64,000 bases of DNA from Shewanella donghaensis. GTDB taxonomy: Bacteria; Pseudomonadota; Gammaproteobacteria; Enterobacterales; Shewanellaceae. The stretch lies in NCBI RefSeq assembly GCF_007567505.1, contig NZ_CP041783.1, positions 186,001 through 250,000 of the forward strand. Direction: 5' to 3'. Each line of letters opens with the position of its first letter. Within the stretch, counting starts at the first letter, position 1. This document shows positions 38,124 to 47,070 of this stretch, one piece after another. Made by a program: the position numbers and the translations under genes. The notes under the pieces were generated by a model. It was not told the DNA's origin, did no database searches, and saw only the letters and a list, made by a program, of their open reading frames with translations.

Positions 38124-38912
38124 ATGCAGGGTATCCAGAAAAGTTTACCTTTAGCTGTTGTTCGAGGCGAAGCGTTTGACGCAATGCCTAATGATTTGTT
38201 CATTCCACCTGAAGCGCTTGAAGTGTTTTTAGAAACATTTGAAGGCCCATTAGATTTATTATTGTACTTAATTCGTAAGCAAAAACTCGATGTAGTTGAC
38301 TTACCTATTGAGAAAATTACCATTCAATATTTAGCCTATATTGAAATTTTAACAGAAGCAAGAATTGAGTTAGCAGCTGATTACCTAGTCATGGCTGCCA
38401 CATTAGCAGAGATTAAATCACGACTTCTTTTGCCTAAAATGGCCACTGAAGAAGACGATGATGAAGATCCCCGTGTAGTGTTAATTCGTCAATTAAAAGC
38501 TTATGAAGTCATTAAACAGGCATCTGCCGATTTAGATGAACTACCAAGGCTTGAGCGAGATGTCTTTTTAGCGCAAGCCAAAGTCTCGCCAAATGTAAAA
38601 CCTATGGTGATGCCACCAGAAGTGTCTTTAGTGGATATTGCACAGGCATTTTCTGACGTGCTTAAAAGAATCGATGCTAACGAGCATCACCATGTAAAAC
38701 GAGAGTTATTATCGACTCGAGAACGAATGAGTCAGATATTAGCTTTGTTATCGACTGAGCATTATGTGCCATTTACTGATTTATTTAATGTCAGTGAAGG
38801 CCGAGCTGGTGTGGTAGTGAGTTTTTTAGCCTTGATGGAATTGGTTAAAGAGCTATTGGTTGAATTAGTTCAAAATGAGCCCTTAGCGCCAATTTATGTA
38901 AAAGCGTTTTAA
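38124..38912 (+). CDS. scpA: Segregation and condensation protein A (kleisin)
   Basis: 262-residue kleisin subunit of the SMC-ScpAB chromosome-condensation complex. The typical FEGPLDLLLYLIRKQKLDVVDLPI (about residues 36-60) and LAADYLVMAATLAEIKSRLLLP are present, and the C-terminal winged helix FTDLFNVSEGRAGVVVSFLALMEL. Gammaproteobacteria with MukBEF usually lack it; its presence with scpB suits Shewanella. First gene of scpA-scpB-rluB. Confidence 0.94.
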   Translation: MQGIQKSLPLAVVRGEAFDAMPNDLFIPPEALEVFLETFEGPLDLLLYLIRKQKLDVVDLPIEKITIQYLAYIEILTEARIELAADYLVMAATLAEIKSRLLLPKMATEEDDDEDPRVVLIRQLKAYEVIKQASADLDELPRLERDVFLAQAKVSPNVKPMVMPPEVSLVDIAQAFSDVLKRIDANEHHHVKRELLSTRERMSQILALLSTEHYVPFTDLFNVSEGRAGVVVSFLALMELVKELLVELVQNEPLAPIYVKAF

Positions 38913-38945
38913 GCTAGATTGTTCAAAATACGACAAAGGAAGACC

Positions 38946-39533
38946 ATGCAAATAAACACGATTCAATTAAAACAATTAATCGAAGCGAGTCTATTTGTTT
39001 TGGGGAAACCGCTTACCGTCAAAGCATTAAAAGATACCGTATTAGTCAAATTTGATGTTTCTCGGGTTCGCATTAAAGAATGCCTCGATGAGTTACAACA
39101 AGATTATCAAGAGCGTGGGGTACAACTAGTCGAAGTGGCTGGTGGTTATCGCTTTCAAACCCAAGAGCTGTTAAGTGAATTCTTACAACCATTGTGGCAA
39201 GAGAAATCCCCTAAATATTCACGTGCGACGTTAGAAACCTTAGCAGTTATTGCTTATAGGCAACCGGTTACCCGCGGTGATATTGAACATGTAAGAGGTG
39301 TGGCCGTCAGCAGCCACATAATAAAGAGTTTAGCTGATAGACATTGGGTAAAAGCTGTGGGGCATAAAGAAGTTCCTGGGAGACCAGCACTGTATGCCAC
39401 CACCAGTGAGTTTTTATCCTATTTTGGCTTGAAAGCGTTAGCGGATTTACCGTCGTTATCGGATGAAGAGTCATTGCAGGCGTTATTTGAGAAAGTCTCA
39501 ATGACACCACAACAAACAGAAGAGTCGAACTAG
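38946..39533 (+). CDS. scpB: Segregation and condensation protein B
   Basis: 195 residues: two winged helices, with LIEASLFVLGKPLTVKAL and the conserved SRATLETLAVIAYRQPVTRGDIEHVRGV. The ATG at 38946 has AAGGAAG upstream; an in-frame TTG at 38919 is less likely. It works with ScpA and SMC. Its stop is directly followed by rluB. Confidence 0.95.
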   Translation: MQINTIQLKQLIEASLFVLGKPLTVKALKDTVLVKFDVSRVRIKECLDELQQDYQERGVQLVEVAGGYRFQTQELLSEFLQPLWQEKSPKYSRATLETLAVIAYRQPVTRGDIEHVRGVAVSSHIIKSLADRHWVKAVGHKEVPGRPALYATTSEFLSYFGLKALADLPSLSDEESLQALFEKVSMTPQQTEESN

Positions 39534-40406
39534 ATGAGCGAAAAATTGCAGAAAGTCTTGGCCCGTGCAGGCCATGGCTCCCGTCGTGAGATGGAGGCAT
39601 GGATTGCTGCAGGCCGTATTAGTGTAGACGGAGAAATTGCCAGCTTGGGTGATCGCGTTGAAGCAGATGCTAAAATCCGCATAGATGGCCGTGCCATTAC
39701 TATCAAAACCGAAGACGACATTATTTGTCGTGTGTTGGCATATCATAAGCCGGAAGGCGAAATTTGTAGTCGTAAAGATCCTGAAGGAAGAACAACGGTT
39801 TTCGAACGCTTACCAAAAATACGTGATTCACGTTGGGTAGCTGTTGGCCGTTTGGATATCAATACTTCAGGTTTATTGTTATTCACCTCTGACGGTGAAT
39901 TAGCAAACCGCTTAATGCATCCATCAAACGAAGTCGATCGTGAATATGCGGTCCGTACTTTTGGCGAAGTGACTGAATCGAATGTTCAACAGCTTCGTAA
40001 AGGCGTGACATTAGAAGATGGACCAGCAAACTTTGATACCATTAAACCAGCTGGTGGCGAAGGCCTAAACAAATGGTGGCATGTGACCTTGAAAGAAGGT
40101 CGTAACCGCGAAGTTCGTCGTTTGTGGGAGTCACAAGAAGTACAGGTTAGTCGTCTAATTCGTATTCGTTACGGCAAGGTCGAATTGCCTAAATCATTAC
40201 CTCGTGGTGGTTGGGTTGAACTTGATATGGAACAAGTGAATTACCTGCGTAAAGTCGCAGGTTTAGAAGCTGAAACACGTACCATGCTAGGCACTGACAA
40301 ACACAGTGTAGCTCGTTCAAAAGTGAAAGGTGCTAAGATTCGTCGTGCAGTGCGTAAGCACAAAGCAGCGCCAGTACGAGCTAAGTCAACGCGTCAACGC
40401 ACTTAA
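39534..40406 (+). CDS. rluB: 23S rRNA pseudouridine synthase B
   Basis: Makes pseudouridine 2605 of 23S rRNA. 290 residues: S4 RNA-binding domain ([21 protein letters not shown]), catalytic [18 protein letters not shown] (Asp108), then [12 protein letters not shown]. Basic, disordered tail rich in Lys/Arg ([17 protein letters not shown]). The ATG directly abuts the scpB TAG. Confidence 0.95.
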   Translation: MSEKLQKVLARAGHGSRREMEAWIAAGRISVDGEIASLGDRVEADAKIRIDGRAITIKTEDDIICRVLAYHKPEGEICSRKDPEGRTTVFERLPKIRDSRWVAVGRLDINTSGLLLFTSDGELANRLMHPSNEVDREYAVRTFGEVTESNVQQLRKGVTLEDGPANFDTIKPAGGEGLNKWWHVTLKEGRNREVRRLWESQEVQVSRLIRIRYGKVELPKSLPRGGWVELDMEQVNYLRKVAGLEAETRTMLGTDKHSVARSKVKGAKIRRAVRKHKAAPVRAKSTRQRT

Positions 40407-40447
40407 TACTGCTTAAACCATTCGTTTATAAAGCGGAGTTGATTTTT

Positions 40448-40474
40448 AAAAGGCCACATAACGTGGCCTTTTTT
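40448..40474 (+). terminator. Terminator after rluB
   Basis: A 10-bp stem (AAAAGGCCAC / GTGGCCTTTT), loop ATAAC, then T run. Confidence 0.92.
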
Positions 40475-40683
40475 ATTGTCTGAAATTCAATGGCTAAACT
40501 TTTTTTCAAGTGAATGCTAACGCATTGCCATATCACGCTTACTTTATCTAACCTCTTCGATTTGTTTATCACTTAACGCAATAATTTATCGGTCATTTCT
40601 TGAAACTGTTTAATCTGCTAACTATATTTAATCTTGATGGTTTTTTCATCAGTCTTACTCACCTATAGTTGAAGGAATATTAA

Positions 40684-41016
40684 ATGAAAAAGTTAATCTT
40701 GGTAGTGGTTGCTTGTCTTTTATATGGCTGTGCATCAGCACCAACATGGAAAGGAATGTCAGAAAGAGATATCGCGGATTGGAAAGCCATTGGTTTCGAT
40801 GCCGCTAAAGCCCAGCAATGGAGTAAAAGCGGTTTTAATGCAGAGCAATCGCAGCAGTGGACTAAAGCGAGCTTTAATGTTGAATCAGCTGCTGATTGGT
40901 CAAAAGAGAAATTTAACCCAGAAGAAGCGGGTTCATGGAAGCAAGCTGGATTTAAACTTGATGATGCAGTAGAAGATCGTGCCAAAGGGTTAACGCCAGT
41001 TAAAATGGATAAGTAG
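40684..41016 (+). CDS. Small lipoprotein built of 13-residue W/F repeats
   Basis: 110 residues. Lipoprotein signal MKKLILVVVACLLYGC with Cys16 as the lipidation site. The mature part contains five tandem 13-residue units starting DW/QW and carrying a central GF/SF/KF: DWKAIGFDAAKAQ, QWSKSGFNAEQSQ, QWTKASFNVESAA, DWSKEKFNPEEAG and SWKQAGFKLDDA. The regular W-N5-F spacing suggests helical repeats stacking on each other. No function is known to me. It has its own GAAGGA site, stands between rluB and tRNA-Ser. Confidence 0.8.
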   Translation: MKKLILVVVACLLYGCASAPTWKGMSERDIADWKAIGFDAAKAQQWSKSGFNAEQSQQWTKASFNVESAADWSKEKFNPEEAGSWKQAGFKLDDAVEDRAKGLTPVKMDK

Positions 41017-41148
41017 CATGAAAATTGGCCTTGTGAGTATGAAATAGCAGCACTATAGAGAAAATTGCTGTTGAATTAGCCAAATAGACCATTTCTGTTA
41101 ATTTATGCTTTACACCAGCGAGTGAGATCGCTATTATCTCGCTCGTTC

Positions 41149-41239
41149 GGAGAGATGGCAGAGTGGTCGAATGCACCGGTCTTGAAAACCGGCACGGGTT
41201 TATAGCCCGTCTAGGGTTCAAATCCCTATCTCTCCGCCA
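41149..41239 (+). tRNA. tRNA-Ser (anticodon TGA)
   Basis: 91 bases including the encoded CCA. Acceptor GGAGAGA pairs with TCTCTCC; anticodon loop CTTGAAA reads TGA; long variable arm (GCACGGGTTTATAGCCCGT) typical of serine tRNA; T arm GGGTTCAAATCCC. A terminator follows at 41251. Confidence 0.97.
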
Positions 41240-41250
41240 TATTCAAGACG

Positions 41251-41280
41251 AAAGGCTCATCAGAAATGGTGAGCCTTTTT
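41251..41280 (+). terminator. tRNA-Ser terminator, first member of a repeated family
   Basis: An 11-bp stem (AAAGGCTCATC / GGTGAGCCTTT, one G-T pair) and T run. Near-copies of this hairpin occur at 41468-41497, 41580-41609 and 44929-44958. Confidence 0.9.
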
Positions 41281-41297
41281 TCGTTTCTGGGTAGTTT

Positions 41298-41610
41298 GAA
41301 CCCAAGGGTTCCTATTTCCAAAGTTTGCTATCTCTCCGCCATATTTAGAAAAGCCCGTTACGAAAGTAACGGGCTTTTTGCTTTCTAGAATTTACTGATG
41401 TGAACAACAGGTTTATAGCACCTGAATGTAGGGTACAAATCCCTATCTCTCCGCCATATTTAAGACGAAATGCTCATCAGAAATTATGAGCATTTTTTCG
41501 TTTCATGAACTTTTAAAAGCATTTGAACCCAAGGGTTCCTATTTCAGAAATACCCTATCTATCCGCCATATTTATGACGAAAGGCTCATCAGAAATGATG
41601 AGCCTTTTTC
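41298..41610 (+). repeat. Array of duplicated tRNA-Ser 3' ends, each with a terminator
   Basis: After the intact tRNA the 3' acceptor end plus downstream text (TATCTCTCCGCCATATT) recurs, ending at 41341, 41456 and 41568 (last one with A for C). The second copy, 41411-41456, keeps the variable and T arms in degraded form (GTTTATAGCACC, GGGTACAAATCCC). Each is followed by a hairpin: 41349-41379 (AAAAGCCCGTTAC, GAAA loop), 41468-41497 and 41580-41609. A 14-bp palindrome GAACCCAAGGGTTC occurs at 41298 and 41525. None has a full 5' half, so none is a functional tRNA. Confidence 0.85.
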
Positions 41611-42093
41611 GTTTATTTTACGAAATTACTTGAACTATTAATCGCTGGTATTGCTGATTATTCTATTTATTAATGTACTTTTCGTATGCTCAAAATCGCA
41701 GTTTTAGTGCAGAAATGTAGGTAGAAGTAAGGTTGTGTAAAGTAGATGGTAACGCTTAGTTAAGTTTGTATATTGGGAAAATATAGTTCTGTGTGTATAG
41801 GTCATTTTTAGTGCAAGACGCATGATTAAAATGACTATTTTTTAGGGTTAACTATTGGTATATCGTCTGTTTTATTTCACTAATTGAGCTGAGTCAAAGC
41901 CTGATTTAAATGAATTATCTAGCCTATTTATTAGGGCTATAAGAATTTATTTCAGCTTAACTATGCCCGAAAAGCCAAACGTTAAATCTTTAAATATTCA
42001 ATTGTAATATGACGTTGAATTAAGCCCTATAAACAGCTGCGCAGATTAGATAGATTTTTAAGAATGATTGAAACCCGAAGAGGTAAATGTCTG
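41611..42093. other. AT-rich spacer without visible gene
   Basis: About 480 bp upstream of the large lipoprotein gene. No coding frame, clear promoter or repeat was recognised. Confidence 0.5.
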
Positions 42094-44832
42094 ATGACAC
42101 AATTTGGAAAATTAATATTTAAACGCTCAAGTGCAATGCTCGTCCTCCTAATGACTGCAAGCCTTATTACGGCCTGCGGCTCGAGTGATGAATCAAGTGA
42201 AGATCCTGGTGATGTTATTAATCCCAGTAATAATGCACCTATAGCAAGTGCTGGTAATGACCAAACGGTCGATACCGGTATGGTAGTGACACTTAACGGT
42301 AGTATGAGTTCAGATATAGATGGAGATCCGCTGAGTTACCTTTGGACGATTGACTCTGCACCAAATACTTCAGTGACGTTAACCAATGCTCAGAGCGTTA
42401 TTGCCAGTTTCACCCCTGACAGTGATGGTGAATATGTTATTTCGTTAGTCGTTAACGATGGCAGTGATAATAGCCAGGCTGACACCATTATTATCCATAG
42501 CTCGAGCTCAAATACTCATAAAGCCTATGCCATTGTCGATACTAATCAAAGCATCTGTTATAGCTCGTCTACTGGGGCTGCAATAGCATGTAGCGGAAGC
42601 GGCTATGATGCCGATTACAGTGGTGTTCAGCCTAGCTATTCACTCAGTAATGATGGTCTGGTTGTTATCGATAATGTGACAGGGTTAATTTGGCAGCAAA
42701 GTAGCGATATCAATAGTGATGGCTTATTAAATTATGATGATAAGTTATTTCAGTCCGCGGCCGTGGCGCATTGTGACAATCTAACGTTAGCGGATCGAGA
42801 CGATTGGCGTTTACCGAATGTTAAAGAGGCATACTCACTTATATTATTTAGTGGTAAAGACGCCAGTGACTACCAAGGGACAGACACTTCAACATTAGTG
42901 CCGTTTATTGATGGCGTTTTTGACTGGGCATTTGGTGATTTGAACTCTGCAAACGATCGCATCATCGATGGTCAATATGCTTCAACGACTTTATATAAAA
43001 GCACCACGATGAATGGTGACCCAACAATGTTTGGGGTTAACTATGTCGACGGTCGAATAAAAGGTTATCCAACCGATACTAAACCCTATTATGTACGCTG
43101 CGTTGCAGGCAATGAAGATTATGGTACCAATGAATTTGTCGCACAAGCTGATGGTACTGTAAGCGATATCGCCACGGAATTAATGTGGCAACAAAATGAT
43201 GCTGAATCGAGTCATTGGGATGACGCAGTATCTCAATGTGAAACAGCCACTACCGGATCTTTTAGTGATTGGCGTTTACCAAATATTAAAGAGTTACAGA
43301 GTCTTATTGATTATTCAGTGTCACCAGATACCCATAACATGGCTGCAATCGATCCCATTTTTAACAGCAGTTCATTGATTAATGAAAAGGGAGAGATTGA
43401 TTGGGGCTATTACTGGAGTTCAACCACGCATGTGGCCAATAGTGGTGATGGTAGTAACGCGACATATGTGTCATTTGGCCGTGCATTAGGCTACATGCAA
43501 AATACGATACTGGATGTTCATGGTGCAGGATCACAGCGCAGTAATGATAAATTAGATGTAGCAAGTGAACCTGGAGCAAGTTCGGCAGTTGGCGTTGATG
43601 GGATATTTTATTACAAAGGGCCACAAGGTGATATTTTACGTGCAAATAATAAACTCAGGTGCGTACGTGATTTCGAATCAGTTACCGCTGAACCAAAGCA
43701 ATACACCTTATTTTCACCACTTGGCTCAACTGACACCTTTCTAATCAATACATTGGGCGAAACAGTCCATACTTGGCAAAGTGAATACCGCCCTGGGTTA
43801 TCAGTGTATCTGACAGAAGAAGGGGAACTGTTACGTACAGGCTCCATTGACAGTAAACCTGATGTATTTGAAGGGCAATTTGGTGGTAGTGCCGGTGTCA
43901 TTGAAATTCTGGATTGGGACAGTAATGTCGTTTGGAGTCAGTCACTCGCAACAGATACCTACATGAGTCACCATGATGTCGAGCAGCTTCCAAATGGTAA
44001 TATCTTAGCCATAGTATGGGAAGCGAAAACAGCAGCTGAAGCGCTGGCTTTAGGTCGTACAAGAGTCACCGATGATACGTTATGGGCCGATGCGATATAC
44101 GAAATTTGTCGTTCAAATAGTACAAATACCTGTACAGATGGTGAAATCGTTTGGCGTTGGAGTATTTGGGACCATATCGTGCAAGATGTTGATAGCTCAA
44201 TTACCAATACTTACGTAAGCGATATCAATGAGCACAGTGACAAGGTGAATCTTAACCTGACCAGCGGTGGAGCTTCTTCAGATTGGACTCATATTAATTC
44301 GGTTGATTACAATGCTGAAACCCAGCAGATATTAGTCAGTGTGCATAATTTCAATGAATACTGGATTATTAATCATGACGCGTTAAATCAAGGAATAGTC
44401 TCTCGAGTCGGCAATCCAGCTGCTTACAATGGCACTGAAGAACAAATGTTATTTGTCCAACACGACGCGCAGTGGATTGAAGCAGGTTTACCCGGTGCAG
44501 GTAATATATTGGTATTCAATAATGGTAGTGGCAGATCTGATGGCGATTACTCATCCGTCGATGAATTTTGTGGTGTTAACACTAACTGCACTGAAGGTGA
44601 AATAGTCAGCAGTTACAGTGAAGGGGTTACTGGTGAGTTTTACGCTAGTCGCATATCAGGTGCACAACGATTAGCAAATGGGAATACCCTTGTATGTGAA
44701 GGGACTAAGGGCCGACTATTCGAATATAACAGTAGTCATGAAATAACGTGGGAGTTTGACTATGGTTCGCAAATATTCAGAGCGACTCGTTATGAAGGAG
44801 ATTATTCAGGCTTGGAAAAATTAAACCTGTAG
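42094..44832 (+). CDS. Multidomain lipoprotein: PKD + two DUF1566 + arylsulfotransferase-like
   Basis: 912 residues from the ATG at 42094 (AAGAGG 10 bases upstream; an ATG 10 codons earlier is possible). Lipobox LITAC gives a lipid-anchored protein. In order: a Ser/Asp linker; a PKD-type domain (NNAPIASAGNDQTVDTG, about residues 45-130); two DUF1566 (Lcl C-terminal) units, each with TGLIWQQ or TELMWQQ and DDWRLPNVKE or SDWRLPNIKE (about 190-340 and 355-525); and a C-terminal beta-propeller resembling arylsulfotransferases (DTFLINTLGETVHTW, MSHHDVEQLPNGNIL, GRLFEYNSSHEITWEF). The domain set suggests a surface protein; sulfotransferase activity is uncertain. Confidence 0.75.
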   Translation: MTQFGKLIFKRSSAMLVLLMTASLITACGSSDESSEDPGDVINPSNNAPIASAGNDQTVDTGMVVTLNGSMSSDIDGDPLSYLWTIDSAPNTSVTLTNAQSVIASFTPDSDGEYVISLVVNDGSDNSQADTIIIHSSSSNTHKAYAIVDTNQSICYSSSTGAAIACSGSGYDADYSGVQPSYSLSNDGLVVIDNVTGLIWQQSSDINSDGLLNYDDKLFQSAAVAHCDNLTLADRDDWRLPNVKEAYSLILFSGKDASDYQGTDTSTLVPFIDGVFDWAFGDLNSANDRIIDGQYASTTLYKSTTMNGDPTMFGVNYVDGRIKGYPTDTKPYYVRCVAGNEDYGTNEFVAQADGTVSDIATELMWQQNDAESSHWDDAVSQCETATTGSFSDWRLPNIKELQSLIDYSVSPDTHNMAAIDPIFNSSSLINEKGEIDWGYYWSSTTHVANSGDGSNATYVSFGRALGYMQNTILDVHGAGSQRSNDKLDVASEPGASSAVGVDGIFYYKGPQGDILRANNKLRCVRDFESVTAEPKQYTLFSPLGSTDTFLINTLGETVHTWQSEYRPGLSVYLTEEGELLRTGSIDSKPDVFEGQFGGSAGVIEILDWDSNVVWSQSLATDTYMSHHDVEQLPNGNILAIVWEAKTAAEALALGRTRVTDDTLWADAIYEICRSNSTNTCTDGEIVWRWSIWDHIVQDVDSSITNTYVSDINEHSDKVNLNLTSGGASSDWTHINSVDYNAETQQILVSVHNFNEYWIINHDALNQGIVSRVGNPAAYNGTEEQMLFVQHDAQWIEAGLPGAGNILVFNNGSGRSDGDYSSVDEFCGVNTNCTEGEIVSSYSEGVTGEFYASRISGAQRLANGNTLVCEGTKGRLFEYNSSHEITWEFDYGSQIFRATRYEGDYSGLEKLNL

Positions 44833-45969
44833 TTGGTATTATATAATTAAAATAGCTTAATAAATGAACAGTTGTTTTTGTTCTAACATTTTTCTCGATA
44901 CACTGGATTCAAACATATATTTAACACCAAAGGCTCATCAATCATGATGAGCCTTTTTTATTAAGCTTAAAAAATCTTGGCTGATTGTTAAGAACTGAAT
45001 TTGATCAGCGCATGGAGTAAAAGCTCTAACTTGCAGGTTAATTATTGAACAATTAAACCGTGTGCTTAGGAAATTAGTAATTACATTTTCAGTAAAATGC
45101 TGACTAACAACAGATGAACATAATCTCAAAAATAACGTAATTTTTAACAAAAAAATTGAAATACATCGTTTTTGAATGGTCTTACTCGCAATAAATGTTA
45201 ATTATTTTTATTTGTGAGTTTTATTATTTTTTCAATAAATTTATTTTTTCTATAGTCAATAATGAATAAATAGTCTGATATTGATTCATTGATTGTAATG
45301 TTATTACATGGGTTTGTTCTTATTTTAAGCTTAATTAAAATATTTTGAGTAAGTGGCGGGTGCTAAAATAAGTCTTTAGAAAATATGCTTTATTTGTTTA
45401 TGCGTAATAACTACATGGACAGTATTTACATTATTTTTTGATGTTATATAAACTTTAAGTTTTGACTGTTCTTTAGTGCGTTCAATCGGAGCTGACTCAT
45501 ATTGCAAAGGTGGCATATAAGTTTCATTTGTAGCGATTGATGCGTAGATGTTGCGGCTGGTTTGTAAAGATGTTTTTGTGATAGCGGTCACAGGGTTTAG
45601 CTTGCTATAGATGTGTGACTTACTTAACATTGGGTTGTTGATTTGGACGGGTTTTATAAAAAATAGTCGAAGTATTTGTTGATAAGTTGTAATTCATAGT
45701 GTGTTTTGTAAGCGCTGATATTTTAAGTAATCTTACCTTGTACTCATGTTCTTTTATTTATCAACCGGATTTAACCAAGCTAAATACCGTAATAATCAGT
45801 AGGGTTAAATCATCACTGTCTTCGTTTATTTGAATCTTTTGAATATCATTTTCGTGCTTATTTTTTCTAAATAACGTCTTTCGGTATTCTTCCTGCCTAT
45901 AAATCAACCTCACATAAATAATTATTAAGTCAGAATTCAACCCACTATCAAAGAGGTTGAAATTTACTA
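44833..45969. other. Long AT-rich intergenic region with one terminator
   Basis: About 1.1 kb. The hairpin 44929-44958 (AAAGGCTCATC / GATGAGCCTTT, T run) ends the preceding gene and copies the tRNA-Ser terminator. Two minus-strand frames of 70 and 84 codons (44938-45150 and 45376-45630) have no ribosome site or recognisable domain. The rest probably holds a long regulatory leader for the porin-nuclease unit; no specific site was recognised. Confidence 0.5.
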
Positions 45970-47037
45970 ATGGAAATAAACGCGATGATTAGAAAAACAG
46001 CCGTTGCAGTCGCCTTAGCTTCTTTATTTTGTATGAATGCTGCTAACGCAGTTTCAATATATGAAGAAGATAATGGAGATAACATTCATCTATATGGTGA
46101 AGTGGGTGTAGGGGGTCATTTTGGTACCAATTCAGATTACAACCATGATGAATTTTACGATACCAAAGGTTATGTAGATGACAGTTTTGCCACTTTAGGT
46201 GTTAAAGGCCAGCGTCAAAACTTTATCTACCGTTTAGAGTTAGATTATCAACGTCGAAATTGGCTTGGTGGTGACGGTGAGTTTGAACTGGCAATCGACA
46301 AAATGTATGTCGGTTATATATTTGATGATAATCATTGGATTGAACTTGGTTTAACTGATACTGCATTTGATGAATATGATCATTTTGGTGATTTTACTTT
46401 TAACAAATCTGTAGAAACTGGCGAAGCCGGTGACCAGGAAAATACCGTTAAATATGAAGCTAAATTTGAACACCTAATTTACGGTGTTTCATATTCATAT
46501 GAAGGTAAGCATAAAAACGGCTCTCCACAAGGCGACATCGTCAATGGTTATGCTGGTTGGAAGTCAGACTTTGTTTCTGTTGTAGCGGGTGTTGAAGCGC
46601 GCGGCGGCTCTGAAGGTGACTCTAAGTATGGCGAGCAGCAGCTATTCGGTTTAGGTATGCGCGTTCACATTACTTCTGATATTGCTTTAGGTTTTAATGG
46701 CTTTATCGAAGATGAAGACTTAGCTATTCGTAAAAGTGGCGATGTTTATCTTGCTTATGAAACGTTCCGTAACTACGGCGTGACCCTAAGTGGTAAATAT
46801 GACCTTACTGAATCTTGGGAAATTATCGCTTCTGCAAATCATGAGCAATATGAAAGCTGGGATGTTGAAAGTCCAGGTTTCGACTACACCGAGCTTCCTG
46901 CTGAGTACGGCAAAGATCGTCGTTGGGCAAGTTTAGGTTTCAACTTCCGACCTGCAAAAGACATCATTTTGTCAGTTGAAGGCCGAGTTGGCGAAGCGCC
47001 AGAAGCTGCTTATGCATATGCACGCATGTACTTCTAG
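45970..47037 (+). CDS. Outer-membrane porin-like protein
   Basis: 355 residues. Signal peptide (RKTAVAVALASLFCMNAANA) and a 16-strand-type beta barrel rich in alternating aromatics and acidic residues (IHLYGEVGVGG, FIYRLELDYQRRNW, ending YARMYF, the C-terminal F of outer-membrane proteins). Related to general porins of Shewanella. It is 33 bp ahead of the ExeM-type nuclease gene; together with it this suggests uptake of DNA breakdown products. Start could also be the ATG at 45985. Confidence 0.8.
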   Translation: MEINAMIRKTAVAVALASLFCMNAANAVSIYEEDNGDNIHLYGEVGVGGHFGTNSDYNHDEFYDTKGYVDDSFATLGVKGQRQNFIYRLELDYQRRNWLGGDGEFELAIDKMYVGYIFDDNHWIELGLTDTAFDEYDHFGDFTFNKSVETGEAGDQENTVKYEAKFEHLIYGVSYSYEGKHKNGSPQGDIVNGYAGWKSDFVSVVAGVEARGGSEGDSKYGEQQLFGLGMRVHITSDIALGFNGFIEDEDLAIRKSGDVYLAYETFRNYGVTLSGKYDLTESWEIIASANHEQYESWDVESPGFDYTELPAEYGKDRRWASLGFNFRPAKDIILSVEGRVGEAPEAAYAYARMYF

Positions 47038-47070
47038 TTTCAATCCCAGTTAACAAATATCGAGTTTACT

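Noticed and set aside
41411..41456. A second tRNA-Ser gene
   Set aside because: Only the 3' half is present; there is no 5' acceptor strand, D arm or anticodon arm.
43379..44207. Several minus-strand frames inside the large lipoprotein gene
   Set aside because: Shadows of the intact plus-strand gene, no ribosome sites or domains.
44938..45150. Minus-strand 70-codon frame
   Set aside because: It overlaps the terminator hairpin at 44929-44958, has no ribosome site and no recognisable domain.
45376..45630. Minus-strand 84-codon frame
   Set aside because: No purine-rich site ahead of the ATG, no recognised domain; in AT-rich DNA such frames arise by chance.
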